64,000 bases of DNA from Spartobacteria bacterium UBA695 (GCA_002298145.1 DBMP01000006.1:308749-372748); one strand, 5' to 3'. Shown: positions 1 through 9,329, numbered from the stretch's first letter. Numbers and translations are program-made. Notes: generated from the letters alone by a model not told the origin.

Positions 1-902
1 ACGACCTCCCCGACAATTCGCTCGCCTCACAGCTCTACTCCGGCGACCCGGGCCCGATGGAAAAGCTCCGCGGCTCGACCAAGACGTTTTTCGTCTGCAC
101 CGTGACAAAGATCGACGGCCACAAAGTCTCCATCGACCGGCCGCTGCGCTGCGACCTCAAGCCGCAATGGAAGGCGGAAATCGCCAGCTTTCAGCCGACC
201 GTGACGGAATCCGGCGTGGAGGGGCTCACCTTTGAGTTCCCCGTGACGCCCTACGAGGGGCACTTCACCGAAGCGGGCTACAACGCCCTGGCCTTCTACG
301 GATGCTCGGACTGCTGGGCGCGCAACCTCCGCATCGTCAACGCGGATAGCGGCATCTTCGCCACGGGAGTCTTCTGCACCATCCAAGACGTCGTCCTCGA
401 CTCCCATCGCCCGACGGACAAAACCGGCGCCACCGGCCACCACGGCTTCACGTTTACCGGGCGGGACAACCTCTTTACCCGCTTCGACTTCCGCACCCGC
501 TTCATCCACGACATCTCGGTCGACGGCGGCGCCTCCGGCAACGTCGCTGCCGAGGGCAAAGGCGTGGACCTCTGCCTCGACCATCACAAGCGGACCTGCT
601 CGGAGAACCTCTTTACCAACCTCGACGCCGGGGCGGGCACGCGCCTCTGGGCCCACGGCGGCGGCGACGCGCTGGGCAAACCGTGCGCCGCGCGCGGAAC
701 CTTCTGGAACATCCGGGCCGCCAAGCCGCTCGCCTACCCGCCTGCGGACTTCGGCCCGCTCTCGATCAACCTCGTGGCCTTAAGCACCAACCAGCCCAGC
801 GAAACCAGCCCCGACGGGAAATGGTTCGAGGCCATCCAACCCGCCGCGCTGACCCCGCAAGACCTCCACGCCGATCAGCTCACCCGGCGGCTCGGGAAAT
901 AA
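1..902 (+). CDS. Right-handed parallel beta-helix (pectate-lyase-like) protein, C-terminal part
   Basis: The reading frame is already open at base 3, so the gene begins upstream of the window and only its last 300 or so residues are seen. The text has the rhythm of a beta-helix, with short repeated strands rich in N, G and D such as NLRIVNADSG, CTIQDVVLDS and GHHGFTFTGRDNLFTRF, each about 20-25 residues apart. This is typical of secreted polysaccharide-active or surface proteins with a pectate-lyase fold. The substrate cannot be told, and the N-terminal signal lies outside the window. It converges on the superoxide dismutase gene, with 12 bases between the two stops. An exact family assignment would need a profile search. 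Confidence 0.6.
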   Translation, partial: DLPDNSLASQLYSGDPGPMEKLRGSTKTFFVCTVTKIDGHKVSIDRPLRCDLKPQWKAEIASFQPTVTESGVEGLTFEFPVTPYEGHFTEAGYNALAFYGCSDCWARNLRIVNADSGIFATGVFCTIQDVVLDSHRPTDKTGATGHHGFTFTGRDNLFTRFDFRTRFIHDISVDGGASGNVAAEGKGVDLCLDHHKRTCSENLFTNLDAGAGTRLWAHGGGDALGKPCAARGTFWNIRAAKPLAYPPADFGPLSINLVALSTNQPSETSPDGKWFEAIQPAALTPQDLHADQLTRRLGK

Positions 903-914
903 AGCGCGGGGCCC

Positions 915-1649
915 TCACCCCAGCGCCTCTTCGTAGAGCTTCTTCACCGTATCCCAGTCGACCACGTTCCACCACGACGCGATATATTTCGCCCGCTCGT
1001 TCTTGTATTTAAGGTAATAAGCGTGCTCCCAGACATCCAGCGCCAGTACCGGCTTGCCCTCCACCTCGGCGATGCCCTTCATGATCGGGCTGTCCTGATT
1101 GGGCGTGCTGGTAATTTCGAGCCGCCCATCGCGCACCACCAGCCACGCCCAGCCGGAGCCAAAAACCGCCGCTGCCTTGGCTGAGAACGCCTTCTTCATT
1201 TCCTCCAGGCCGCCGAAAGCCGTCTTGATTGCCCCGGCGAGCGCCCCCTGCGGGCTCCCTCCCTGCGGCTTCATCATCTGCCAGAAAAGCCCGTGGTTAT
1301 AGTACCCACCCCCGTTGTTGCGAACCGCCCTCCGGACCGCCTCCGGTAGCGTCTCGACCCGGGAAAGCAGCTCCTCGATTTTCAACCCGCGCAGGTCGGG
1401 GTAATCCTTGAGCGCCTCATTGAGATTCTTCGTATACGCCGCGTAATGCTTATCGTAGTGGAGCTGCATCGTTTGGGCGTCAATGTACGGCTCCAAAGCT
1501 CCGTAATCATACGGCAGCAGGATCATCTCGAAGCCGCCGCTTGGCTCGGGAGCTTTTTCCCCGCGGCTCCGGGTGCCGAGCACTCCCGCAGCGGCGGCCA
1601 GGCTGGTGACGGCCAGAAAATGACGGCGCGATATGGGCTGAGTAGGCAT
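915..1649 (-). CDS. Superoxide dismutase, Mn/Fe family, with twin-arginine signal
   Basis: Converts superoxide to hydrogen peroxide and oxygen. The chosen ATG at 1649 gives a protein of about 244 residues that opens with a Tat-type signal (SRRHFLAVTSLAAAAG), so it is probably exported folded, with its metal, to the periplasm. A longer frame from 1706 would bury the signal. All four metal ligands are visible: His in LHYDKHYAAY, His in YYNHGLFW, and Asp and His in LDVWEHAYYLKY. Glycine in NNGGGYYNH and glutamine in NQDSPIMKG match the manganese-type pattern rather than the iron type, but cambialistic use cannot be excluded. Most bacterial Mn/Fe superoxide dismutases are cytoplasmic, so the Tat signal is notable. 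Confidence 0.93.
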   Translation of the reverse strand: MPTQPISRRHFLAVTSLAAAAGVLGTRSRGEKAPEPSGGFEMILLPYDYGALEPYIDAQTMQLHYDKHYAAYTKNLNEALKDYPDLRGLKIEELLSRVETLPEAVRRAVRNNGGGYYNHGLFWQMMKPQGGSPQGALAGAIKTAFGGLEEMKKAFSAKAAAVFGSGWAWLVVRDGRLEITSTPNQDSPIMKGIAEVEGKPVLALDVWEHAYYLKYKNERAKYIASWWNVVDWDTVKKLYEEALG

Positions 1650-1720
1650 GGGTAAAAGATCAGTTGCCCTAGACTTCGAGCCCCGAACACCCGTCGGCCC
1701 TGCCAAGACGGCCCCGAGGC

Positions 1721-2962
1721 CTATTCGGAGATCGTCACCAGCGTCCCCAGCTCCACCTCATCGTAGAGCCCCTTGGCCGATTCCAGCGGCACCCGGATGC
1801 ACCCGTGCGAGGCGGCCTGATTTTTCGGCACCTCGCCCGCGTGAATCCCATACTCGCTGCCGCTCAGGCGCATGAAGAAGGGCATGCAGGCAAACGTGTA
1901 AATCGTCGACATCCGCATCGTGTCCTTGTCGGTCACGACAAAGCGGCCCATCGGCGTTTCGAACCCCGGCTTGCCCGTCGAAACCGGCACCTCCATCGCG
2001 GGGAGCCCGTTTTTGTAGACCACGGCCTGCTGCTTCTTGACGGAAATCTCCACCCGCACCTTGCGATCCTCCTCCTCCGGGTTTTTCCCCAGCAGCACCT
2101 GGAGCATCTCCGGCGAGGCCTTTCCCGTCACCGCGATTTGCATCGCCGACAGTTTTCGCTGGGCCGTCAGCAAATCCGTCCGGGCGTTGTGGGCCATCAA
2201 GACCTCTGCGCACCCCAGTTGCCCCTCCGCCACGGCCAGCATCAAGAGCGTGATCCCCTTCTCCCGGTCCAGCGATTCGCGAAACTCCCGGTTCCTCACC
2301 GTCTGCGCAAACGCCTTCTCCACCGGCACGCTGAGCGTCCCGTCCGGGCTCGCTCCGCCCTCCAGCAGCAGCCCGAGCGCCTCGCTTTTGCCCTGCGTTA
2401 CCAGGTAGGCCAGCCGCGATTGCCGCGCCCCCTCAGCCACCGGCACCCCCGCATGCGCCGCAAGCAGCGTGGAGATGAACGGTTTATTGGCCGCCGCCAG
2501 CGCCGCGTCGAGTTCGCGCAGCGTCGTGGCACTCCATTTTCGCGGAGCCCGGGCCCAGAGCAGCGGTTTAAACAAAGTTAACTCCCCGGTCTTGAACGCA
2601 CGCTCCAGAAGCGGCACGCCCTGGCCGTCGATCAAATCCGGGTCAGCCCCCCTGGCGATCAGCCAATCGACCACCCGGGGCGAACGGGCCTCCAGAGCGT
2701 AGAAAAGCGCCGTGCGGCCCTGGGCATCCTTCCGGTTCACCTCCGCCCCGAGAGCGAGCTGATGCTGAATCTCGCCATAGTCCGCGGCAGCCACCGCCTT
2801 CATGAGCGGCGTCACCCCGTCCGGAGCCTCCTCGGCCTGGCCGCACACCGTCAGCGCGAGCAAAACCGCCCCCGCAACGCCCGCAAGAACCCGCAGCTCA
2901 CCCCCCACCTCACTGCCGAGGCTTAGCAACCGGCGGACCGTATGGAACTGAACAAATCGCAA
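1721..2962 (-). CDS. Ankyrin-repeat protein with C-terminal L,D-transpeptidase (YkuD) domain
   Basis: 413 residues. A signal peptide or anchor (about residues 18-42) is followed by ankyrin-type repeats (about 50-290: DGVTPLMKAVAA, DAQGRTALFYALEARS, KGITLLMLAVAEGQLG). A YkuD catalytic domain occupies about 300-413. The active-site signature is intact: His374 in YGIHAG, then SHGCIR with Cys388 as nucleophile. YkuD enzymes form 3-3 cross-links in peptidoglycan or attach proteins to it, acting in the periplasm; dapF in this window is consistent with diaminopimelate peptides. The start is a TTG at 2962. It is supported by GGAG about eight bases upstream and by the signal peptide following it. Ankyrin repeats joined to YkuD are uncommon and suggest a protein partner guides the enzyme. 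Confidence 0.9.
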   Translation of the reverse strand: MRFVQFHTVRRLLSLGSEVGGELRVLAGVAGAVLLALTVCGQAEEAPDGVTPLMKAVAAADYGEIQHQLALGAEVNRKDAQGRTALFYALEARSPRVVDWLIARGADPDLIDGQGVPLLERAFKTGELTLFKPLLWARAPRKWSATTLRELDAALAAANKPFISTLLAAHAGVPVAEGARQSRLAYLVTQGKSEALGLLLEGGASPDGTLSVPVEKAFAQTVRNREFRESLDREKGITLLMLAVAEGQLGCAEVLMAHNARTDLLTAQRKLSAMQIAVTGKASPEMLQVLLGKNPEEEDRKVRVEISVKKQQAVVYKNGLPAMEVPVSTGKPGFETPMGRFVVTDKDTMRMSTIYTFACMPFFMRLSGSEYGIHAGEVPKNQAASHGCIRVPLESAKGLYDEVELGTLVTISE

Positions 2963-3048
2963 GGGTCTCTCTCCGAATCGTATCGGATCGCCTTCAAGGA
3001 TAGCCGATTTCGCTCAGATTTCAACCCACCCCTTGCGCAGGGCTCCGC

Positions 3049-4398
3049 CTACTGCCCCGGCAGGGAAATTCCGCGCAGCTTCTTATACAGGCTCACCGCC
3101 GAGGAATCGGCCATACCGGAGACATAGTCCGTCATCCGCAGAAGGCGCGTGTAGGCATCCGGCGCGGGCTTGCGGCCCGGCCCCACCGACGGCTCGGGCA
3201 CCAGCTCCAGCAAATTGCGCCAGCGCGGCGAAAGCGGGGTCTCTTTCTGCGCCGCCGCCTCCACGGCTTCCACAAACAAATCGAGCAACCCGCCCACCAC
3301 CTCGAAGCCCGCCGCCTCGATCTCCAGCCCGCGCGGGTTCCGGTAAAGCGTGCTCACCGAGCGCCGGACAATCGCGTCCATCGCCCCGGAAACCGGCGTG
3401 CATTGCAAAAGCGGCTGCTCAAAGCGCCCCTCCAAAATATCCACCTCATGATCCAGGAAAACGCGCGAGATATGCCCGATCGCCTCGCCAATGGCGATCG
3501 CCCGCAGGAACTCAATGCGCGCCTCGTCCCCGTGCATCCGGGCGGCGATGTCGAGGAACTTCGGGTTCCCGATCACCTCCACGAACGCCTCTGCCGCCTC
3601 CTGGTAGCTGATCAAGCGCAGGCGCACGCCGTCCTCGAAATCGACCAGCCGGTAGCAAATATCGTCCGCCGCCTCCACCAGGAACGAAAGCGGGTGCCGC
3701 CGCCAGCCCGCGTCGCTTGCGATCAGCCCCGTCCGCTGCGCCACCTCCTCAAAGAGATCGGCCTCCGCGTGAAAATAAGAGAACTTCTTCGCGCTCACCC
3801 GGCGGTCCTTCGGATCGCGCTTCGGGTAGGAAGGCCGGGGGTATTTGGCGAACGCCCCCAGCGTGGCGCACGTGAGCTGGAGCCCGCCCCGGTTATCCGG
3901 CATCTGGAGGCGAGTCAAAATGCGGAAGCCCTGGGCGTTGCCCTCGAACTTCTCGAAATCCGCCCGTTCCGCCTCCGAAAGCCCGCCCGCCACGCGCCGG
4001 GCCACCGGCGAAGCGGTAAACCAGTGCCGGATGGCATCCTCGCCCGAATGGCCAAAAGGCGGGTTGCCAATATCGTGCGCCAGGCAGGCCGCAGCGACAA
4101 TCGCCCCGATGTCCGAGGAGTGGATGCCGCGCAACTGATGGCGCTTGACCACCTCCGCCCCGACCAGCGCCCCGAGCGAACGGCCCACGCAAGCCGCCTC
4201 CAGGCTGTGCGTCAGCCGCGTGCGCACATAATCCGAGCCCGCCAGCGGGAACACCTGCGTTTTATCCTGCAACCGGCGGAACGCCGACGAAAAGATCACC
4301 CGGTCGTAATCGCGCTGAAAGGCCGAGCGCTGCTCTTCCCGGCTGGCGGGATCGCGTTTGCCCAAGCGGGCCGGAGAGAGGAGGGTTTCCCACTGCAT
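3049..4398 (-). CDS. dgt: Deoxyguanosinetriphosphate triphosphohydrolase-like protein (dGTPase, HD superfamily)
   Basis: 449 residues, a usual length for the family. Dgt enzymes split dNTPs (classically dGTP) into the deoxynucleoside and tripolyphosphate and so tune dNTP pools. The N-terminus has the family's FSSAFRRLQDKTQVF stretch. The HD metal site is complete: His64 in TRLTHSLEAA, His108-Asp109 in CLAHDIGNPPFGHSGEDA, with His117 following. It is divergent from the rhlE-like helicase, with 107 bases between them. The nucleotide preference of bacterial Dgt homologues varies, so activity on other dNTPs is possible. Confidence 0.95.
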   Translation of the reverse strand: MQWETLLSPARLGKRDPASREEQRSAFQRDYDRVIFSSAFRRLQDKTQVFPLAGSDYVRTRLTHSLEAACVGRSLGALVGAEVVKRHQLRGIHSSDIGAIVAAACLAHDIGNPPFGHSGEDAIRHWFTASPVARRVAGGLSEAERADFEKFEGNAQGFRILTRLQMPDNRGGLQLTCATLGAFAKYPRPSYPKRDPKDRRVSAKKFSYFHAEADLFEEVAQRTGLIASDAGWRRHPLSFLVEAADDICYRLVDFEDGVRLRLISYQEAAEAFVEVIGNPKFLDIAARMHGDEARIEFLRAIAIGEAIGHISRVFLDHEVDILEGRFEQPLLQCTPVSGAMDAIVRRSVSTLYRNPRGLEIEAAGFEVVGGLLDLFVEAVEAAAQKETPLSPRWRNLLELVPEPSVGPGRKPAPDAYTRLLRMTDYVSGMADSSAVSLYKKLRGISLPGQ

Positions 4399-4505
4399 CC
4401 GCTATTGTCTAGCATCGGGCGGCACATCGGTCACGCCGGGATTTCCCTGATATTCGTGAAATTAGAGCGTGCCTTCCTTGCCTCCGGGGTTGAAACTGAT
4501 CCCTT

Positions 4506-5912
4506 ATGCCATTTAGCAATCTCGGGCTCGGTCCCAATATCCTCAAAGCCATCCACGACGCGGGATATAAGGAACCGACCCCTATCCAGGCCAAGTCCAT
4601 CCCCCTCATCCTGGCTGGAAACGACCTCATCGGAATCGCCCAGACGGGCACCGGAAAAACCGCCGCTTTTGTCCTCCCCATCCTCACCAACCTCGTCGCC
4701 ACCACCGGCGGCGGCAACAAACCGGGCACCCGCGCCCTCATCCTGGCCCCCACGCGCGAGCTAGCCGCACAGATCGAGGAGAATGTCCAGATTTACGCCA
4801 AGTATCTGCCGCTGCGCCACGCCACCGTCTTTGGCGGCGTCGGCGAACGCCCGCAAATCGCCGCCCTCAAGGCTGGCACCGAGCTGATCATCGCCACCCC
4901 GGGCCGCCTCCTGGACTTGATGAAGCAGGGCTACGGCAACTTCTCCGGCCTGCGCCACCTCGTCCTCGACGAAGCCGACCGGATGCTCGACATGGGCTTC
5001 CTGCCCGACATCCGGCGCATCATCCGCACCCTGCCGCCCCAGCGCCAGACACTGCTCTTCTCCGCCACGCTTTCGAAAGAAATCGAGACCCTCACCCACG
5101 AATTCCAGCACGCGCCGAAAGTCGTGGAAATCGGCCGCCGCTCCAACCCGGCGGAGACCGTCACGCAGTTCATCCACGAAGTGCCCAAGCACCTGAAACC
5201 GGCGCTCCTCCTGCACCTGCTGGCCGATCCCGCCCTGGATACCGTGCTCGTCTTCTCGCGCACCAAGCACGGCGCGGACCGCATCGCCCGCAACCTGGAG
5301 CGCGCGGGCATCAAGACCGCCGCCCTGCACTCCAACCGGTCGCAAAACCAGCGCCTAAGGGCCCTGAAAGACTTCAAATCCGGCGTCGTGCGGGTCCTCG
5401 TCGCCACGGACATCGCCGCGCGCGGCATCGACGTCGACGGCATCTCGCACGTCATCAATTTTGACTTCCCCATGCACTCCGAGGACTACGTCCACCGCAT
5501 CGGGCGCACGGGCCGGGCCCAGCAAGTCGGCGTCGCCACCAGCTTCGTCACCGATGAAGACCGCGCCGCGCTCCGTTCGCTGGAGCGCTTCATTGGCCGC
5601 GGCATCGTCCGGAAAAAGGCCGACGGCTTCAACTACGGAGCCGCCGCGCCCAAGCAAGTGGAAGGCGACGGAGAGCGTCCCCGCCGTGGAGGCAGCTCGA
5701 GGCAGGGTCAATCCCGTGGCGGCCGCAACAGCGAAAGCAGCAACAGCAGCAGCCAGCCCCGGTCGCACAACAGCGGCGGCGGCAAATCCCGGCAAGAGAA
5801 AGCCTCCGGATCGTCCCGTGGCGGCCCTTCACGGGGCCCCGGCAAAGCCAAGGCAGTTCCGAGCCTGCGCGGCATCCCCGGCGGCATGACCTGGAGCCCC
5901 GGGCGGCGGTAG
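4506..5912 (+). CDS. rhlE: DEAD-box ATP-dependent RNA helicase, RhlE type
   Basis: 468 residues. The Q motif region (PTPIQAKSIP), Walker A AQTGTGKT (45-52), PTREL, DEAD (155-158), SAT (186-188), ARGID and HRIGRTGR are all present, so this should be an active helicase. Such proteins remodel RNA in ribosome assembly, RNA decay or cold adaptation. From about residue 385 the protein becomes a low-complexity tail of Arg, Gly, Ser and Gln with many RGG/RG pairs, as in RNA-binding tails of RhlE and related helicases. The gene stands alone, divergent from dgt and convergent with a small membrane protein. Confidence 0.93.
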   Translation: MPFSNLGLGPNILKAIHDAGYKEPTPIQAKSIPLILAGNDLIGIAQTGTGKTAAFVLPILTNLVATTGGGNKPGTRALILAPTRELAAQIEENVQIYAKYLPLRHATVFGGVGERPQIAALKAGTELIIATPGRLLDLMKQGYGNFSGLRHLVLDEADRMLDMGFLPDIRRIIRTLPPQRQTLLFSATLSKEIETLTHEFQHAPKVVEIGRRSNPAETVTQFIHEVPKHLKPALLLHLLADPALDTVLVFSRTKHGADRIARNLERAGIKTAALHSNRSQNQRLRALKDFKSGVVRVLVATDIAARGIDVDGISHVINFDFPMHSEDYVHRIGRTGRAQQVGVATSFVTDEDRAALRSLERFIGRGIVRKKADGFNYGAAAPKQVEGDGERPRRGGSSRQGQSRGGRNSESSNSSSQPRSHNSGGGKSRQEKASGSSRGGPSRGPGKAKAVPSLRGIPGGMTWSPGRR

Positions 5913-5934
5913 GCCTGCCCTGCTTCAATCGTCC

Positions 5935-6489
5935 TTATTGACGGCTGAGCTTCTTTTGGTGGAAGCTCCAGCCGAGCGAAATCAAGAGGCCTGCAAGGCC
6001 GCCAATGTATCCTCCGGCGTGGATGTAGGCCACCCGGACGAAGGCGGGCACATCTTGGATATCCAAGCACGAAGTCATTTCCTGCCAATCCGAATAATCC
6101 CGGGAATGGAGCAGCGCTAGCAAATAACCGAAAACTCCAGCCCCGGCGGCTAGAACAAAAATAAGCGTAAAGCCCTTGAGGCATTTATGAAAAGCCTTGC
6201 GGATTGGCCACACAGGCAAGGCAATCCGCGCCAGAAACCAGCCAGAAAACAGACCCACCCACCATGTCGCGAGAAACCCGATCTCCGCGACAAAAACGCG
6301 TGTTGGGAACCCAAAATTAGCATAGGCAAACTGGGCGGATTTCAGCTTGGTAAAGTACTCTGGCGAAATGGTGTAGGTGATTTGATCGTGAAGAACTCCA
6401 TACCCTCCCGCCACCAGGGCCCCAAGGCAGGCGATCCCCGCCATCCGAGGCAGAAGGCGCCATTGAATTCGCGGGAAAAGCAGATTCAT
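5935..6489 (-). CDS. Small integral membrane protein, unknown
   Basis: About 184 residues from the ATG at 6489, which lies 14 bases after the stop of the upstream DinG-like helicase; a longer frame to 6525 would overlap that gene. Four hydrophobic segments are seen: near the N-terminus (IACLGALVAGGYGVL), then FLATWWVGLFSGWFLARIAL, FTLIFVLAAGAGVFGYLLAL and YIGGLAGLLISLGWSF. Between segments one and two is a soluble loop of about 40 residues. No enzymatic motif was recognised. It is probably cotranscribed with the helicase, but no functional link is evident. Confidence 0.7.
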   Translation of the reverse strand: MNLLFPRIQWRLLPRMAGIACLGALVAGGYGVLHDQITYTISPEYFTKLKSAQFAYANFGFPTRVFVAEIGFLATWWVGLFSGWFLARIALPVWPIRKAFHKCLKGFTLIFVLAAGAGVFGYLLALLHSRDYSDWQEMTSCLDIQDVPAFVRVAYIHAGGYIGGLAGLLISLGWSFHQKKLSRQ

Positions 6490-6503
6490 GGCCCTCTGGT
6501 CTC

Positions 6504-8516
6504 CTACACAATCTCCACCGGGCACTTCGGCAGCGCCTTCATAAACGCGTTGCCGTAGCCCTTGGTTAGAATGCGGGGGTCCAGGATCACCACGATCCCC
6601 TTGTCCGACTTCGTGCGGATGAGCCGCCCCACCCCCTGGCGCAGCTTGAGGATCGCCTCCGGCAGCGAATACTCCGCAAAGGGATCGCCCCCCTGCGCCT
6701 GGATCACCTCAAGCCGGGCCTCAATGAGCGGGTGATCCGGCACCGCAAACGGCAGGCGCGTAATGATCACATTCGAGAGCGCCTCGCCCGGCACATCCAC
6801 GCCGCTCCAAAAGCTATCCGTCCCGAAAAGCACATTCGGGTCCTCCTCCTTCTTAAACTCCTCCACCAGCCGGTGCCGCGAAAGCCCGCTCCCCTGCACC
6901 AGCAAATTCCACCCCTTCTTGACGAACGGCTTGGTGAGCCGCTCCGCCATCGACTGCATCGTCTTGTAGCTGGTAAAGAGCACGAACGCCCGCCCGTTGG
7001 TCATCTCCACGAAATGTTGCACCTGCCCCGCCAGCGCCTCCTCGTAACCGGCGTCACGCGGGTCGGGCATCTTGCGCGTCACGTAGAGACGCATCTGCTT
7101 TTCGTAATCGAACGGGCTGCCCACCTGCTCCGCCGTCACCTCCTGGCCTCCCACGCGATTGCGGAAATAGTTCAGCTCCGCGCTGCCCACCGAGAGCGTC
7201 GCGCTGGTCATGATGCACGAGGAGCCCTCCTTAAACAACATCGCCCGGAGGTGTGCTGCAATGTCCACCGGAGCGGCGTTGAGCGCGCAGAATTGCCCCT
7301 GCTTGCCCGTTTTCTCCACCCAGTAGACGTAGTCCTCAGCCGTCTGCGAAAGGAACGTGGCGATGCCCAGGCGCGCATCGCGAACCCGGCGGCCCATCTC
7401 CTGCAGTTCGCCCTTGGTAATATCGTCCTCCACCCCTTTGAGGATGCCCACGATGTGCTCTTGCAGCTTGCCCAGCTCGCCCGTGATCGTATCCGGCACG
7501 AAATCCGCCTGCCGAATGCGCACCTCCCTCCCCCTGGGGTTGAATGGGGCCTTGTCCGAGACCGTGTTGAAAAAATCGTCCACCTGCGAAAGGAGCGCCG
7601 TCACCTCCCTCACGCCGTCCGGGTTGCGCAACTGCGTAAAGAGCCCCTTCTTCGTGCGCTCGTTATAGAGCCGCTGAAGGGCATACTTCAGGCTAAACTG
7701 CGAGATATTCATCCCGATCTGCTTAGCCGCCACGCCCTCCACCGTGTGGGCTTCGTCGAAAATCACGAAGTCGTTGGCGAAAATATACCCGCTCTGTTCA
7801 TCCGCCTCGTCGGCCCCGGCGGCGTTCAGGAAAAAGAGCGTGTGGTTCATCACCACCACGTCAGCGGAAATCAGCTTCTTACGCGCCCGCTGATAAAAGC
7901 ACTTACTATCATTTCCACCGCAGGTTTTGACCGTGCAAAGATGCGGCTCGCTGCACACCTGGGCCCAGACCGCCGGATCGGGTTCCACCGAGAAATCGGC
8001 CAGCGAACCGTCCTGCGTCGTCGTGGACCACTCGTAAATGCGCTTAAGCTCCTCCTGCTCCGGCGACGTAAAGAGATCCGCCGAAGTCTGCATTGCCCGC
8101 TCCAAGCGCCTCGGGCAGAGGTAATTCTGCCGCCCCTTCCAGAGCGCCACCTCAAACTCCACGGGGAGCACCTTCTGGAGGATCGGGATATCCTTATAAA
8201 CCAGCTGTTCCTGGAGATTGATCGTGTAAGTGGAGATCACCGCCTTTTTCCCGTGGGCCAGAGCAAAGAGAATGGCCGGAACCAGGTACGCCAGGGACTT
8301 GCCCACGCCCGTCCCCGCCTCCACGACGAGATGGCGTTCCTCCGAGAGCGCCTTGGCCACGGCCACGGCCATCTGCTGCTGTTCGGGGCGGTATTCGAAA
8401 TTGCGCGCGACCGCGAGGAGACCGTCCGGCGAGAAAATCTGCCGAACGCGCTCGACAAACTCGTCGCCAACTTCGTCGCGGAACGCAATCATGGGAACGC
8501 TTAAAATGCGCTCCAA
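6504..8516 (-). CDS. dinG: DinG/XPD-like ATP-dependent DNA helicase, probable iron-sulfur type
   Basis: 670 residues, superfamily 2. Walker A is EAGTGVGKS (66-74) and the DEAH box is at 254-257. The C-terminal helicase motif is GVGRLIRTKSDKG. Cysteines at 134, 188, 194, 199 and 206 fall between Walker A and DEAH, where XPD/DinG enzymes hold a 4Fe-4S cluster, so a cluster is likely. Which four ligate it is not certain, because there are five candidates. DinG unwinds DNA 5' to 3', resolves R-loops and G-quadruplexes and helps forks pass transcription. YoaA-like is the alternative name. The small membrane protein follows closely, and the sigma/kinase pair lies upstream on the same strand. Confidence 0.9.
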   Translation of the reverse strand: MERILSVPMIAFRDEVGDEFVERVRQIFSPDGLLAVARNFEYRPEQQQMAVAVAKALSEERHLVVEAGTGVGKSLAYLVPAILFALAHGKKAVISTYTINLQEQLVYKDIPILQKVLPVEFEVALWKGRQNYLCPRRLERAMQTSADLFTSPEQEELKRIYEWSTTTQDGSLADFSVEPDPAVWAQVCSEPHLCTVKTCGGNDSKCFYQRARKKLISADVVVMNHTLFFLNAAGADEADEQSGYIFANDFVIFDEAHTVEGVAAKQIGMNISQFSLKYALQRLYNERTKKGLFTQLRNPDGVREVTALLSQVDDFFNTVSDKAPFNPRGREVRIRQADFVPDTITGELGKLQEHIVGILKGVEDDITKGELQEMGRRVRDARLGIATFLSQTAEDYVYWVEKTGKQGQFCALNAAPVDIAAHLRAMLFKEGSSCIMTSATLSVGSAELNYFRNRVGGQEVTAEQVGSPFDYEKQMRLYVTRKMPDPRDAGYEEALAGQVQHFVEMTNGRAFVLFTSYKTMQSMAERLTKPFVKKGWNLLVQGSGLSRHRLVEEFKKEEDPNVLFGTDSFWSGVDVPGEALSNVIITRLPFAVPDHPLIEARLEVIQAQGGDPFAEYSLPEAILKLRQGVGRLIRTKSDKGIVVILDPRILTKGYGNAFMKALPKCPVEIV

Positions 8517-8576
8517 TGGGTGGCGGTTTCAAGACCCATGAGGAAAAATTTGCGTTCTTCAGGGAAATGCCCCGGC

Positions 8577-9329
8577 TTAACCCGCCGCAAAGGCCTGAAA
8601 AAGGGTCCTCATTTCCTCATCCACCTCGGCGGGATTTTCGAGCGTTTGGACGATTTCCTCCCTCAGATGCTTGCGGTAGCGCTTCCGCAACCGGTGCAGC
8701 GCCACCCGGAGGGTCCCCTCCTCCATGCCGAGGCTTCGGGCGGCGTCGGCAATGCGCCCGCCGCCGGTCTCCGGAAGCAGCAGCGGTTGAAGTGCCGAAA
8801 AAAGCGGGCCATGCCCCTCGGCGGCGTAGGCGTTTCGCAGCCCCTCAAGGACCCGCTCCAGCAGAGCCAGCGCCCATTCCCGATCAAAGAGCGCCTCGGG
8901 GCTGGCTGCGCAGCGGTCGGCGATCTTGAACTGGGTATCTGCCGTCGCCCAGTCGAGCGAAAGATGCACCCGCCCGCCGCCTCGCTTCAGCCGGTTTGCC
9001 CGGTCCCATTCATTGGCCAGGAAGTGCTTCATCGAGGCCAGCAGGAAGGCCCGGAAACGCCCGCGCTGCGCACTCAGCCCCTCCAGGGAGCGGCCATCCA
9101 GGAGCCGACTGAAAAACGCCTGAGTGAGATCCTCCGCGTCCTCCCGCGAGTGCCCCCGCCGCCGCACGTAGGCGTAAAGCGGATACCAATAGGCCTCGCA
9201 AAGTTCTTCGAGCGCCCGCTCGGATTGTGGCGAACCCCGCATCCCCGCCGCGATCACGGCGGTCCAGCGCGTGGTGGCAAAGAGGTCGCCGGAGCTTTGC
9301 CGGGATGCCCCCATTTCAATGATTGGCAT
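8577..9329 (-). CDS. ECF-type RNA polymerase sigma factor paired with a Ser/Thr kinase
   Basis: 250 residues from the ATG at 9329, which has AAAGGGGA a few bases upstream and overlaps the 3' end of the kinase gene by 14 bases. An in-frame ATG at 9314 has no such site. Region 2 (YWYPLYAYVRRRGHSREDAEDLTQAFF) and region 4 (IADAARSLGMEEGTLRVALHRLRKR) are clear, joined by a longer linker than in minimal ECF factors. That enlarged form, next to a kinase, is common in the PVC group. It directs RNA polymerase to unknown promoters. The overlap implies translational coupling and suggests control through the kinase. No anti-sigma gene is adjacent. Confidence 0.9.
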   Translation of the reverse strand: MPIIEMGASRQSSGDLFATTRWTAVIAAGMRGSPQSERALEELCEAYWYPLYAYVRRRGHSREDAEDLTQAFFSRLLDGRSLEGLSAQRGRFRAFLLASMKHFLANEWDRANRLKRGGGRVHLSLDWATADTQFKIADRCAASPEALFDREWALALLERVLEGLRNAYAAEGHGPLFSALQPLLLPETGGGRIADAARSLGMEEGTLRVALHRLRKRYRKHLREEIVQTLENPAEVDEEMRTLFQAFAAG

